DNA of 64,000 bases from UBA10349 sp003485905 (GCA_943787185.1 CALSLL010000001.1:496001-560000); one strand, 5' to 3'. Counted from the first letter of the stretch, positions 1 through 9,700 are shown. The notes: generated by a model not told the origin, from the sequence alone. A program made the numbers and translations.

Positions 1-2
1 AA

Positions 3-1091
3 TTTCAGCCTCTCGGAGTGGTTACTGGTATCACTCCATTCAACTTTCCCGCAATGGTACCTATGTGGATGTTTCCAATTGCTATAGCCTGTGGGAATTG
101 TTTTATTTTGAAACCATCCGAAAGAGATCCCAGTACCGCAATGCTATTAGCCAAGCTGCTAACTGAAGCGGGCCTCCCAAATGGCGTGTTTAACGTAGTT
201 AATGGAGACAAGAATACCGTCGACACCCTGATACAAGACGAACGTATACAATCCGTAAGCTTCGTTGGTTCCACACCAATTGCTGAATCAATTTATCAGC
301 GCGCATGCAATGCAGGAAAGCGCGTTCAAGCTCTAGGGGGCGCCAAAAACCACGTCGTAATAATGCCTGACGCTGACATTGATAATACAGTGAACGCACT
401 AATGGGGGCAGCGTATGGGTCTTGTGGCGAACGATGTATGGCGATTTCGGTTGCCGTCTGCGTAACCGAAGACACTGCCGATCAACTGGTAAAACGGTTA
501 GAGTCTCGGGTTAAGGGACTTAATATTGGCCCGGGAACTGACATAACAAATGACATGGGGCCTTTGATATCGATAGAGGCCCACTCGCGGGTCAGTTCTT
601 ACCTAGAACAAGGTATTGCTCAAAATGCTGAGCTAGTAGTTGATGGCCGTGATTTCAGTGTAAAGGGCCATGAAAAAGGGTTTTTTATCGGCGGCTGCCT
701 GTTTGATAAAGTAACTGAGGAAATGAGCATTTATCAAGATGAGATATTTGGCCCGGTTCTTTGCGTTGTTAGAGCTAAAACACTCGATGAAGCACTAGCG
801 CTTATCAATCAGCATCAATACGGCAACGGTGGATGTATTTTTACTCAAGATGGGGGTACAGCCAGATATTTTTCAGATCAAGTTATGGTCGGAATGGTTG
901 GAATTAATGTTGCGTTACCGGTTCCCATTGCCACACAAAGTTTTGGAGGTTGGAAACGCTCTATGTTTGGTGATCTTTATGTTTATGGTCCCGATGCAAT
1001 TCGCTTTTACACTCGGCGAAAAACTATCACACAAAAATGGCCCACTAGAGAGTGTGCTGATAAACCAAAATACTCATTCCCGAGTGACTAG
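3..1091 (+). CDS. mmsA: Methylmalonate-semialdehyde dehydrogenase (CoA-acylating), 3' part
   Basis: The gene enters from the left edge, so only the last ~363 codons are seen; the reading frame is open from base 3. The family oxidises methylmalonate or malonate semialdehyde to propionyl- or acetyl-CoA with NAD+ and CoA. Visible motifs are ITPFNFPAMVP near the NAD-binding region, FVGSTPI, and the catalytic cysteine in CGERCMAIS. LGGAKNH replaces the usual ELGG glutamate motif, which is diagnostic of the CoA-acylating branch of aldehyde dehydrogenases. It sits upstream of a divergent IclR gene and a malonic-semialdehyde-reductase-like gene, which suggests a shared C3 semialdehyde theme. Only the N-terminal ~130 residues are off-window. 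Confidence 0.9.
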   Translation, partial: FQPLGVVTGITPFNFPAMVPMWMFPIAIACGNCFILKPSERDPSTAMLLAKLLTEAGLPNGVFNVVNGDKNTVDTLIQDERIQSVSFVGSTPIAESIYQRACNAGKRVQALGGAKNHVVIMPDADIDNTVNALMGAAYGSCGERCMAISVAVCVTEDTADQLVKRLESRVKGLNIGPGTDITNDMGPLISIEAHSRVSSYLEQGIAQNAELVVDGRDFSVKGHEKGFFIGGCLFDKVTEEMSIYQDEIFGPVLCVVRAKTLDEALALINQHQYGNGGCIFTQDGGTARYFSDQVMVGMVGINVALPVPIATQSFGGWKRSMFGDLYVYGPDAIRFYTRRKTITQKWPTRECADKPKYSFPSD

Positions 1092-1153
1092 CTCAAACCT
1101 CTAGGAATTTAATCGTACGAATAGGTAATGTCCTAACCAAATCCGAAAGTCTA

Positions 1154-1900
1154 TTACTTAAGCGTGCTAATCAACTCGTTACTTATGGCCTTAGCGGCTG
1201 TTTTGGCTGTGACGGCAATACTTTTTGTAGAATCTTCAGTTAAGCGAGTTACTGGACCACGAACTGCTATGGCAGCGGCAGTGTTTCCCAAACCATCATA
1301 AATTGGCACGGAAACAGCCGATGTATCTATTTCCACCTCACCGATTGAGTAAGCGTAGCCCGACAAACGTACCCTTTCCAATTGACGTATATATTCATCG
1401 TTATCAATAGCATTTTTTTCGGTTTCCCAGTTTTGGTCTTCGTCATTCAAAAGCTCGCGCACCCGACTCTCTGATTTAGTGGCCATAAACACTCGGCCAG
1501 TAGCACCAAGCTGTATTGGTACGGAACGGCCAATCGGGGCAACAATTCTTAATTCACGATCGGGTTCCAGCACCTCAATACACACCCTTTGTTTCCCACG
1601 CGGAACCACAAGACAAATAGTTTCTTGGGTATTTTCGAGTAGCGTTTGAAGATGCGGTCGGCAAATTTTTCTGATTTCACTTGGCCAAAAATTGTAAATT
1701 CCTGCACCGGGGACGTAATGTTTGGTGTCAGGTTCCTGTCGAACCATATCAGCATTCGCCAGTGTATTAAGTATGCGCAAGGTGGTTGCTTTATCCAGAT
1801 CAGCTCCTTGACTGATTTCCGTAAGCCCCATTGGTCTGCCGTCCTGACAAAGGTACATCAGGACGCTAATAGCACGCTCTACAGAACGATTTGTTCTCAT
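1154..1900 (-). CDS. IclR-family transcriptional regulator
   Basis: 248 aa, the normal length for the family. An N-terminal winged helix (residues ~5-65; SVERAISVLMYLCQ, then GLTEISQGADLDKATTLRIL) is followed by the IclR effector-binding domain (residues ~75-245) with QLGATGRVFMA and SIGEVEIDTSAVSVPI. The ATG is preceded by GAGGATAAATC, a good ribosome site. It is divergent from the gene at 2031, and a long dyad lies between them, so it probably controls that operon and itself. The effector is unknown; a carboxylate or aromatic intermediate is typical for IclR proteins. Confidence 0.9.
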   Translation of the reverse strand: MRTNRSVERAISVLMYLCQDGRPMGLTEISQGADLDKATTLRILNTLANADMVRQEPDTKHYVPGAGIYNFWPSEIRKICRPHLQTLLENTQETICLVVPRGKQRVCIEVLEPDRELRIVAPIGRSVPIQLGATGRVFMATKSESRVRELLNDEDQNWETEKNAIDNDEYIRQLERVRLSGYAYSIGEVEIDTSAVSVPIYDGLGNTAAAIAVRGPVTRLTEDSTKSIAVTAKTAAKAISNELISTLK

Positions 1901-1940
1901 GATTTATCCTCTATACAATACGATAATAATACAAATACCG

Positions 1941-1976
1941 GTTCAACATGTAAACCGTTAGTTTTACTAATTGAAC
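1941..1976. promoter_or_regulatory. Candidate IclR operator (nested dyad)
   Basis: Two pairs of inverted arms share one centre at 1958.5: GTTCAA (1941-1946) with TTGAAC (1971-1976), and GTAAA (1950-1954) with TTTAC (1963-1967). The 36-bp symmetric site sits midway between the divergent IclR gene and the 2031 operon. This is what a dimer-of-dimers operator would look like; the link to this IclR protein is inference. Confidence 0.5.
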
Positions 1977-2030
1977 TATCTAGCCGGCGATGATATAAAT
2001 CATCTCTTACGATTAAGGAGTTAATCCAGT

Positions 2031-2678
2031 ATGTCATCAGACCCGCGCGCACTTGCGCAACAAGAAATCAGAAACCTACGTTCCCGCATCACAAAACTAA
2101 GCGATGACGGTATCGACTTGATTCTAACTGAAGCACGTTCACATTACGGTTGGCAAGACAAGCCAGTCACAGACGATGACCTCAAAAAAATATATGATAT
2201 TACCGTCGCGGGCCCAACCTCAAATAACGGTCACCCTATTCGTATTCTATTTGCCCGAACAGACGAGGCAAAACAAAGACTTGTGCCGGCGCTAAAGGGT
2301 AACAACGTCGAGAAGGTACTGGGCAGCCCAGTTTGCGCAATTATCGGCTACGATATGAAGTTCTATAAGCGAATGCCGGAATTATTCCCTCACGATCCTG
2401 GAAAAATGCAGATGTTTATTGACGATCCAATTCGGTGTGCAGACGATGCATTTAGGAATGGTTCATTACAAGGCGCGTACTTCATGATCGCTGCAAGAGC
2501 ACTCGGATTTGATGTAGGACCAATTTCCGGGTTTATAAACGAGACTGTTGATGAAGAGTTTTTTGCCGGAACCACCATCAAATCAAATTTCTTGTGTAAT
2601 GTTGGCTACGGCGATGAAGCGTCCGTATGGCAAAAACTACCTAGGCCTTCTTTCGACAGTATTTGTACCATAATCTAA
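2031..2678 (+). CDS. RutE-like malonic semialdehyde reductase (nitroreductase family)
   Basis: 215 aa, slightly longer than RutE because of an N-terminal extension of ~25 residues. RutE-type motifs are clear: YGWQDKPVTDDDLKKIY, GPTSNNGHP, LGFDVGPISGF and FFAGTTIKSNFL, plus GYGD near the C terminus. The family uses FMN and NAD(P)H to reduce malonic semialdehyde to 3-hydroxypropionate; related enzymes act on haloaromatics or nitroaromatics. The start has a GGAG ribosome site. It is the first gene of a five-gene operon ending at the terminator near 7500; only 10 bp separate it from the next gene. Substrate in this context is not certain. Confidence 0.82.
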   Translation: MSSDPRALAQQEIRNLRSRITKLSDDGIDLILTEARSHYGWQDKPVTDDDLKKIYDITVAGPTSNNGHPIRILFARTDEAKQRLVPALKGNNVEKVLGSPVCAIIGYDMKFYKRMPELFPHDPGKMQMFIDDPIRCADDAFRNGSLQGAYFMIAARALGFDVGPISGFINETVDEEFFAGTTIKSNFLCNVGYGDEASVWQKLPRPSFDSICTII

Positions 2679-2688
2679 AGTAAATAAT

Positions 2689-3771
2689 ATGCCTTCAAGC
2701 AACACCGGACTGCTGCAAGCCGACCGCAGTCGTGCAACGCCCGGCTACAGAATGTTCTCGCCACTCGGTCTATCCAGCACTTTACTAATTAATATGTCTG
2801 GTGAGGTGGTACATTCTTGGGACCTCCCCTACGAGCCGGGAAATTACGGTTATTTATTGCCCAGCGGTAATATGTTATCTGCTGTTCGGACACCTGATGG
2901 CCCCAAGGGGTTACCTGCAAAAGGCGGCTTAATGCAAGAATGGGATTGGGATGGAAATCTCTTATGGGAACATCGCGACGATCTCCAACACCATGATTTT
3001 CGCCGCTGCAAAAATGGTAATACGCTATACCTGCGCTGGGAGTTAATCCGCGAGGAAAACCATAAACGCGTTCAGGGTGGGCAACAAGGCAGCGAACACG
3101 CTGATGGAATCTGGGGGGATGTTATTCGTGAAATTGAACCCAATGGCAAAGTAGCTTGGGAATGGCGAGCAGAAGATTGCGAAGAGATGTATTCATTTCC
3201 TATAAATCCAATGTGTCCACGTCATGAATGGTGCCATGCCAACTGCATTACCCAGCTGGAGAACGGCGATATATTAATAAATTTTCGATATAACCATTTA
3301 ATGGCCATCATCGACTATAAAACCAAGAAGTTTAAGTGGCATATGTGTGACTACTCATATGGTCAGCAACACAGTGTCTACATGTTGGACAACGGGAACA
3401 TTATGTTCTTTGCGAACGGCGCGAATGTCCTAGGCGTCGGCCCTGAAGGTGGTTCACGAGTAATAGAGCTTGATCCAGAATCAAAGCAAGCGGTATGGCA
3501 ATACGCTGGCTCACCACGCTTCTCATTCTTCAGCTGGTTTATTAGCAGTGCACAACGACTGGCTAGCGGAAACACATCGATCCTTGAGGGTATAAAGGGA
3601 CGATTGATTGAAGTAACCCCAGATGGGGAAATAGTTTGGGAGTATATTTCTCCACACTATGTCACCAAAAAACACCCTATGTACACAGGTGGCAATTGCA
3701 TTTTTAGAATTTATCATTATGCACCAGACTCGATAGAAATCGCTGGCCGCTTACCTGCCGACCCCTGGTAA
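2689..3771 (+). CDS. Arylsulfotransferase (ASST)-like beta-propeller protein
   Basis: 360 aa with repeated propeller blades (INMSGEVVHSWDLP, WDWDGNLLWEHRDD, EPNGKVAWEWRAED, LDNGNIMFFANG, VTPDGEIVWEYISP) that match the ASST family of PAPS-independent aryl-sulfate sulfotransferases. There is no signal peptide, unlike the paralogue at 7543, so it should be cytoplasmic. Conserved histidines occur in HHDFRR, HEWCHANC and QQHSVY; a His is the sulfate carrier in known ASSTs, but I cannot say which one here. It lies between the reductase and the GST in one operon. Family assignment is good, enzymatic role uncertain. Confidence 0.75.
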   Translation: MPSSNTGLLQADRSRATPGYRMFSPLGLSSTLLINMSGEVVHSWDLPYEPGNYGYLLPSGNMLSAVRTPDGPKGLPAKGGLMQEWDWDGNLLWEHRDDLQHHDFRRCKNGNTLYLRWELIREENHKRVQGGQQGSEHADGIWGDVIREIEPNGKVAWEWRAEDCEEMYSFPINPMCPRHEWCHANCITQLENGDILINFRYNHLMAIIDYKTKKFKWHMCDYSYGQQHSVYMLDNGNIMFFANGANVLGVGPEGGSRVIELDPESKQAVWQYAGSPRFSFFSWFISSAQRLASGNTSILEGIKGRLIEVTPDGEIVWEYISPHYVTKKHPMYTGGNCIFRIYHYAPDSIEIAGRLPADPW

Positions 3772-3797
3772 TTATTACAATTGGAGACAAACTAACC

Positions 3798-4547
3798 ATG
3801 GCTGTAACCTTATATCACTGGTGGGGATCAACCTGCTCACGAAAAGCTCGAACAACCTTAGCCGAAAAAGGTGTTGACTGGGAGAGTGTGCATATCGACT
3901 TGCATCAATTTGAAAATTGGGCTCCCTGGTACGTCAAAATTCATCCCAATGGCGTGGTGCCTGCGATGGATCATGATGGCAGAATTGTTATTGAATCGAA
4001 TGCAATTCTTGAGTATATCGATGAAACATTTGATGGCCCTGAACTAAAACCTGTCGACACATGGGAACGCGCAAATATGCGAGTTTGGATGGACAAATCT
4101 GAGCATGTATTACACAAAAATATGCATCTAATTTCACATAATAATCATCACGCTCATCGCTGGGGCGAATACGCGGCAAAACATGGCCAGGAAGCCTTGA
4201 TGGATAAGGTGCGATCGCAGCCGGACCTTCAGCGTCGCTACGACGAAATCCGTAACGCCGACGGTATTTCAGATGACGTTGTCGCATTTGCTGTGGAACG
4301 CGTTAAAGACCAGATGTCTATGATCGAAAAGGACCTAGAACGCGGCCCTTGGATAACTGGCGATACTTTCTCATTAGCCGATATTGCCGTATTACCATTC
4401 GTCGATCGATTCAGCGCAAATGGATACGGTGAGGAAATCTCTGAGGCTAAGCGTCCACGATTAGCAGAATGGTTTGCCCGTATTCAGGAGCGTCCCGGCG
4501 TTAAAGAAGCTTACTCCTTTATGGACCCTGATTTGGAAGCCTGCTAG
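3798..4547 (+). CDS. Glutathione S-transferase family protein
   Basis: 249 aa. The N-terminal thioredoxin-like domain (residues ~1-80) has the active-site segment GSTCSRKAR near residue 10 and the glutathione-binding NGVVPAM and ESNAILEYI motifs. An all-helical C-terminal domain follows, ending with ITGDTFSLADIAVLPFVDR. The Ser/Cys-type SxCSxK start of the active-site helix resembles LigE/LigF-like beta-etherases and dehalogenating GSTs rather than Tyr-type GSTs. A GGAG ribosome site precedes the ATG. It sits mid-operon with aryl-sulfate and amidohydrolase genes, so it may cleave or isomerise an aromatic intermediate; that is inference. Confidence 0.85.
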   Translation: MAVTLYHWWGSTCSRKARTTLAEKGVDWESVHIDLHQFENWAPWYVKIHPNGVVPAMDHDGRIVIESNAILEYIDETFDGPELKPVDTWERANMRVWMDKSEHVLHKNMHLISHNNHHAHRWGEYAAKHGQEALMDKVRSQPDLQRRYDEIRNADGISDDVVAFAVERVKDQMSMIEKDLERGPWITGDTFSLADIAVLPFVDRFSANGYGEEISEAKRPRLAEWFARIQERPGVKEAYSFMDPDLEAC

Positions 4548-4631
4548 AAACCTAATTAGCTACTATTTAGAAAACGCAGTTAGCTACTTATTGCGCCAAA
4601 CTGTCTATCGTCTAGTGTAGATATAAGCAAC

Positions 4632-5699
4632 GTGGTTGGAGAAAAATCAATACTTAAGTACTCCATATCGTTAATCTTTTCGTTTCGCAAGTTTCGCATA
4701 CTTGCGATCGCGCTAATGCTATTTCCTTTGCTATCTGGAGCTCACCACTCTCACGGTGAGTTTTCCGGTGGTGCTGTAGAGATCCAAGGCGAAATAGTGA
4801 CTATTGTCTGGCGTAATCCCCATCCCGCACTCACCTTGCGTGTAACGGATACTAATGGCCAGCAAAGCCTTTGGCGTATTCAAGTACTTGGTAATGTTAA
4901 TGGCTTAAACCGAAGTGGCATTACGGGTGATCAATTTCAGGTAGGGAAAGAAGTAACCCTGACCGGGCAATTATCTAGCTACCGGGAAGGACTCATTCTG
5001 GCAGACCAAGCCAAATTTTCTGAAGGCGACGTAATCCAACTTGGGCCTGTCGGGACGTTAGGCGAGGTTGCTTACGCCAAGGAAACACCCGATACAAAGA
5101 GCAATCCTGATCCAATAGACAATACACCGAGCTTTTTTCGAGTATGGACCGTTGTGAGTCGCACCCGAAATTTTGAGCTACCGCTTAGAGATCATGCGCA
5201 CATCGCAAAACAAGCATGGGACCCGGTAGTCGACGACCAACAACGTAACTGCTCGCCGATGGGAATGCCTGGGGCGATGATGAGCCCACATCCAATCGAG
5301 TTTCAACAGCAGGGCAATAACGTTATCTTGAGGCTTGAAGAGTGGGATGGCGTACGTAAAATCAAGATGAGTAAGGATGCACAGACAACACCGCCGAGCG
5401 CCTCCTCTCTGGGAAATTCCGTAGGTCACTGGGACGGACGCACACTTGTAGTCACCACTGACACTATAAACTACCGATATCTGGATGAATTCGGTACACC
5501 GCAAAGTGAGTCCGTTCGGGTTCTCGAGAAGTTCACACTTAGCGAAGATGGCCAATACCTTGATTGGGATGCACTAGTGACCGATCCCGACACTTTTACT
5601 GAACCGTTTGTTTTAGCCACCGCCCGCTGGCAATGGTTTCCGGGTGAGACACTGCAGAGCTACGACTGCGAGGAAACAGACGATCTTCTTGATCCCTAA
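4632..5699 (+). CDS. Secreted 'AHH' protein, DUF6152-like (copy A)
   Basis: 355 aa from a GTG start; the start is uncertain because the signal-peptide core (ILAIALMLFPLLSGA) begins ~20 residues later. Cleavage after LLSGA would give a mature protein starting HHSHGEF. Domain 1 (mature residues ~1-110) carries IVWRNPH; domain 2 has GNSVGHWDGRTLVVTTDTI and ends with the two-cysteine tail YDCEETDD. It is one of five paralogues in this window (also 16804, 25331, 29997 and 36061) and is closest to the 36061 copy, sharing MGMPGAMMSPHPIEF-type sequence. The family has no established function. It sits directly before an amidohydrolase in the same operon. Confidence 0.75.
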   Translation: MVGEKSILKYSISLIFSFRKFRILAIALMLFPLLSGAHHSHGEFSGGAVEIQGEIVTIVWRNPHPALTLRVTDTNGQQSLWRIQVLGNVNGLNRSGITGDQFQVGKEVTLTGQLSSYREGLILADQAKFSEGDVIQLGPVGTLGEVAYAKETPDTKSNPDPIDNTPSFFRVWTVVSRTRNFELPLRDHAHIAKQAWDPVVDDQQRNCSPMGMPGAMMSPHPIEFQQQGNNVILRLEEWDGVRKIKMSKDAQTTPPSASSLGNSVGHWDGRTLVVTTDTINYRYLDEFGTPQSESVRVLEKFTLSEDGQYLDWDALVTDPDTFTEPFVLATARWQWFPGETLQSYDCEETDDLLDP

Positions 5700-5759
5700 A
5701 AACCTAACTCACCGTTCAAAGGAGCTGGATGAAACATTTTGCATAAATTGAGGAACAAC

Positions 5760-7463
5760 ATGAGCAAAAACACCAACGCGGGTAACGCCCTACGAAATAC
5801 TACCAGATCAACATCTATTGCAGGACTAATTGCATCGTTACTTACCGCATCCCTACTCGCCACCAGCACACTATTCGCCCCGCCCAGTTCCGCGCAACAA
5901 GATAATTGCTTCGGTGGCAATGATCTCGCACTAGTCAATGGAAATATCCATACCCTCGATGAAAGTAACACCGTGGCAACGTCCGTGCTGGTACGCAATG
6001 GAGAAATTCTGCACTTAGCAGGAACGGATTATCAAACTAGTTCCTGTACCGATGTTATCGATCTGGATGGCCGTACGGTTATACCAGGCCTGATAGACAA
6101 TCATGTCCATTTTGTACGAATCCAAAATCGCCCAGGCTACGATACGCGAGAAATCGAATCAACATTCTCCACTGCGGAGGTACTGGCGACGATCTCATCC
6201 AAAAGCGAGTCGGTTCCGCAAGGCGAACTGATCACAGGCATTGGCGGGTTTATCACAGCCCAATGGGCAGAAGGACGCTTTCCAAGCATGGCGGAGCTTG
6301 ATCAAACCGCGCCTGACCATCCCGTATACCTATCTGCTTTTGGATTTGGGCCGGGACAAACAAATACTGCCGGGCGTGACCTAATCAACAGCCTAGGCGG
6401 AAAAGTTAACTTAGATGGGTCTATCGCTAGTCGTGAAGACACCGCACTGGCCTATGAAGTATTAGCGGCATCTATCGATGACTCTCATCGGGAGCGCCAA
6501 CTTGCTGATGTAATTGGCTGGGCTAACAAAGTTGGACTTACTACGGTGATGGATATGTCTGGTACGGTTCCAGGAGTCGGCTTTCTAGACCAACGTACTG
6601 GCTACAATCCAATCGTAAAAATGGCGCGAGAAAACCGTCTAAACCTGCGCACTCGGCTGTACTTCCCTGCTCTCGATGAAGATGCAGAACTCTCGCAGTT
6701 ACAAGGCAGGTTGGACAATAGTTTTAATAATTTCGGCTCCGATATGCTACGAACAGTTGGTATCGGAGAGTGGTCAGTTGGTAGAACCTTATTTAATCAA
6801 CAACCTCTAAGCGAAGCCGCCGCTAATGCACAACGCCGGATAGCTGAACGCGGCTGGGCTTACCACCAACATCTTCATAGCCCTGAAGAATTCGATGCAC
6901 ATCTCGACATATGGGAATCACTCGACCCAGAATTTGATTTATCATCATTGCGCTGGACTGCCGGGCACATGAGTGGTGTAACACCGGAACTTGTTAAGCG
7001 AATCGTTGCGCTAGGTCTAGGTATTGGCGCCCACGGCCAGCCGTACCTTAGGCCGTCTGGAGATGCTGGCGGACCTCCGTGGCGCACCATCATTGAAAGT
7101 GGTGCCGTTGCGCTTGGTGGTGGTTCTGATGGCGCAAGGATTTCGCCATTTAATCCTTGGTCGATGATTTACTACATGGTGACGGGGGTTAACGCGCAGA
7201 ATAAACTGGTTAACGATGGCCAGCAGATTACTCGTCAGCAAGCGCTAAAATTATATGCCTCGGCACAGCAAGGTTGGTTTACCGGAGAAGATACTAAGCT
7301 AGGTGGTATAGCCATCGGACGATTCGCGGATTTGGTGGTATTAAACAAGAATTTCTTTGACAAAGAATTGGTTCCAGACAATGAGATTCGAAGCATGCAA
7401 GCTTCTTTAACGATCGTTGGTGGGCGTATTGTTTATACCGATGGAACATTAGCCATCCCGTAA
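5760..7463 (+). CDS. Secreted YtcJ-like metal-dependent amidohydrolase
   Basis: 567 aa from ATG 5760, chosen because GAGGA sits 6-9 nt upstream; an upstream TTG at 5739 is less likely. An N-terminal membrane/signal segment (IAGLIASLLTASLLATSTLF) ends near SSAQQ. The amidohydrolase-3 fold is shown by LVNGNIHTLDE, the metal-binding NHVHF, HQHLHS and AGHMSG, the GGGSDGARISPFNPW loop, and C-terminal FADLVVLNKNFF. Family members hydrolyse amides, esters or formamides in small molecules. Last gene of the operon that begins at 2031. A paralogue lies at 23513. Substrate unknown. Confidence 0.85.
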   Translation: MSKNTNAGNALRNTTRSTSIAGLIASLLTASLLATSTLFAPPSSAQQDNCFGGNDLALVNGNIHTLDESNTVATSVLVRNGEILHLAGTDYQTSSCTDVIDLDGRTVIPGLIDNHVHFVRIQNRPGYDTREIESTFSTAEVLATISSKSESVPQGELITGIGGFITAQWAEGRFPSMAELDQTAPDHPVYLSAFGFGPGQTNTAGRDLINSLGGKVNLDGSIASREDTALAYEVLAASIDDSHRERQLADVIGWANKVGLTTVMDMSGTVPGVGFLDQRTGYNPIVKMARENRLNLRTRLYFPALDEDAELSQLQGRLDNSFNNFGSDMLRTVGIGEWSVGRTLFNQQPLSEAAANAQRRIAERGWAYHQHLHSPEEFDAHLDIWESLDPEFDLSSLRWTAGHMSGVTPELVKRIVALGLGIGAHGQPYLRPSGDAGGPPWRTIIESGAVALGGGSDGARISPFNPWSMIYYMVTGVNAQNKLVNDGQQITRQQALKLYASAQQGWFTGEDTKLGGIAIGRFADLVVLNKNFFDKELVPDNEIRSMQASLTIVGGRIVYTDGTLAIP

Positions 7464-7490
7464 AAGTACCAAAAAACCTACCCGATAAAA

Positions 7491-7525
7491 AAAGCCCGGA
7501 CTGAACAATTAGACCGGGCTTTTTG
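7491..7525. terminator. Bidirectional Rho-independent terminator
   Basis: AGCCCGG (7493-7499) pairs with CCGGGCT (7514-7520) across a 14-nt loop. Runs of A on the left and T on the right let it act in both directions. It lies between the convergent ends at 7463 and 7543. Confidence 0.85.
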
Positions 7526-7542
7526 TTATCTAGCTTAGATAA

Positions 7543-9249
7543 TTAGTTGGGGTAAATACTTGGTAGACGATCTACCCGATACACAGACCAACCTAGGCCT
7601 TCATCCTTAAACTGCATTTCCCAAACCTTCTCTCTAGCATCATCACTGGTTACTTCAAACCAACTGGCCCAACGCTGAGCCTGGCCGGGAGGTACATTGG
7701 TATTAGTCCCAGGAGCGGTTTCACGCGCACCAGAATTAATTAGAATATTGCCTGTAGTAGGCAACCAGTCAATATCACCAAGATATCGATTATAGAAATG
7801 CTCTTGCTCCGGTCCGTAAACCCATGGCTGCGAAACTTCCATGGTTTCTTCGTTCACGGCATACTCAACCCCACGCGAATAACTATCAGCAAGAGCCATG
7901 CTGTCCTCGTAAGGCATGGTGCGATCTACGCCATTATCAAATAACAACAAAGTGCCACGACCACTATGAGAAACAGCGTGGTGTTTGTAGGACCATTCCA
8001 CATCGCCAACCGGGGTCAGCAGCTTGTCAGCATATTCCTCACCCCAGGCTTCATGAGTTCCCAATATCCAAACCAGCTCACCGCTAGTCATAGATACTTT
8101 CAATACTGCATTTTGGTAAGGCATAGACATAATAAAGGAATTATCAGACTCATCGTAAATTATGGCATTGCCATGGGTGTAGTCATATACGATGCCTTCG
8201 TAGCGGCCTTCGTAATGAGCCGCATAATAATCTTCACGCAGAGAACCGTGAGTAATACGGTAAGGGTCTATAAGATCGAGAAGTTTCCATTCGTTAACAA
8301 CCTCACCCGCACGGGTAATCTCAATAATGACATCACCAACCAGCTGAGCGCCGTCTTGGCGCGGAGCGTCTGCATCGCGGGTACTGGTATGCCAATTGTC
8401 GTAAGCACGCACCTCTGAACTCATCACCAATAAATTACCATTCGGGATTTCGATCATATCGTGATGAATCGAATCGCTCTCAACTGCAATACTGCCTTCA
8501 GCAGGGTTTTTTGCAGTTCCGGTGAAGTGCCAACGATTAACGATGTTACCTAACAGGTCAATCTCGACCATACCACCCGTTCCGGGCCAGATTTCATAGA
8601 GGAAATTACCATTACTAATTCTTTTAATATCGTGCAATTTATGACCTTCTGGCTCGTAGTACCAAATAGTCTCACCTTCGTTGTCGACAATTACCGCGGG
8701 TAGTGAATCGCCCCAATTTTCCGGCCACCGTCCATTTACGTTAAACAGATTTACGCCTGGTTCCATGCGCTCAGGCTGGCTCACAACAACATGTGGTCGG
8801 GGGTACATATCGGGTAACGCCGGCGTTTCAAATACCTGACCATCAGTTACCGTAGTATTTCCAGCAGCATCAGTTAGCGTTGCAGTAATTGTGTGAGCAA
8901 GGCTTGCCTTCATGCCCACAACTGGAAGTTCATGAGATGTAGACATATCCGCACCCATGCTCTGTGACCAAGATCTAGAGCCATCATCAAAACCTAGCAC
9001 CACGCTAGCAGGTTCATCCGTTGTAAAACTAAGAACAGCGGCGAGTGGAACAGTAGGATTTGGGTTTTGGACTAAACTAAGATTACTCACCACAGGACCA
9101 GCGGTATCAGCCGCAGGCGACGCACTCTCTGCATCCGGCATTGCGGTTTCCGCCGTATTTGCTGCTTCGTCTGTTGAACTACCGCAACCGTACAGCAAAG
9201 TGGCTGATCCGAATATTAACGCTGTAAACAATTGTTTACCTTGAAACAT
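7543..9249 (-). CDS. Arylsulfotransferase-family lipoprotein
   Basis: 568 aa. A lipoprotein signal ends in LLYGC, so the mature Cys (residue 22) should be lipidated. A low-complexity Ala/Asp/Glu linker follows, then an Ig-like segment (residues ~50-140) and an ASST-type propeller with HKLHDIKRISNGNFLYEIWPG, SIHHDMIEIPNGNLLVM, HGNAIIYDESDNSFIMSM, YKHHAVSHSGRGTLLLFDNG and WLPTTGNILINSG. These resemble bacterial ASSTs that move sulfate between phenols without PAPS; His-containing blades are retained. An AGGAG ribosome site precedes the ATG. It is convergent with the amidohydrolase. It is the exported counterpart of the cytoplasmic paralogue at 2689. Confidence 0.8.
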   Translation of the reverse strand: MFQGKQLFTALIFGSATLLYGCGSSTDEAANTAETAMPDAESASPAADTAGPVVSNLSLVQNPNPTVPLAAVLSFTTDEPASVVLGFDDGSRSWSQSMGADMSTSHELPVVGMKASLAHTITATLTDAAGNTTVTDGQVFETPALPDMYPRPHVVVSQPERMEPGVNLFNVNGRWPENWGDSLPAVIVDNEGETIWYYEPEGHKLHDIKRISNGNFLYEIWPGTGGMVEIDLLGNIVNRWHFTGTAKNPAEGSIAVESDSIHHDMIEIPNGNLLVMSSEVRAYDNWHTSTRDADAPRQDGAQLVGDVIIEITRAGEVVNEWKLLDLIDPYRITHGSLREDYYAAHYEGRYEGIVYDYTHGNAIIYDESDNSFIMSMPYQNAVLKVSMTSGELVWILGTHEAWGEEYADKLLTPVGDVEWSYKHHAVSHSGRGTLLLFDNGVDRTMPYEDSMALADSYSRGVEYAVNEETMEVSQPWVYGPEQEHFYNRYLGDIDWLPTTGNILINSGARETAPGTNTNVPPGQAQRWASWFEVTSDDAREKVWEMQFKDEGLGWSVYRVDRLPSIYPN

Positions 9250-9700
9250 GATATTGATACTCCTAATTTAGGCCTGTTCAAAAAACACTGAATGAGACAG
9301 TGTACAGGCTCGTACATAACTTAATTTAAAGAGGTGTGGAACGAACTACTGCCTCGTTTAACTAAAACAACTTAAACAGAAAGCACAAATGATTATGCTT
9401 CGTAAAACTTGCTATAGTGGGCTATTTCGTGGCGCTAAAGGTATATCAAAGCACTGTTTTTTGCAATGATTTAGCCTAACTAACATGGTTCACTCTTTAA
9501 ACCTTATCCCGTTTTTATATCATAGAAACAATGTCTTAGTTTATAACCGACTCTAATTATATAAAATCCCTATCTTACTTGGTGTACCATAATTCGATAC
9601 ATTTATATCACGATGTAATCTCCTCTTGTTCCCTAACCATCATTGCGCTATCTTCTGAGATCTTAAAAAATCCACCAATATTCTTTGTAAGAGGGATTAA
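9250..9700. other. Divergent intergenic region, no gene seen
   Basis: 450 bp between divergent genes, A+T-rich, with no credible ORF. It must hold both promoters. The only reasonable match I find is the site at 9626-9654 for the rightward operon. Confidence 0.5.
9626..9654 (+). promoter_or_regulatory. Candidate sigma-70 promoter
   Basis: TTGTTC (9626-9631), a 17-bp spacer and TATCTT (9649-9654) lie ~45 bp before the ATG at 9701. This is a moderate match only. Confidence 0.35.
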
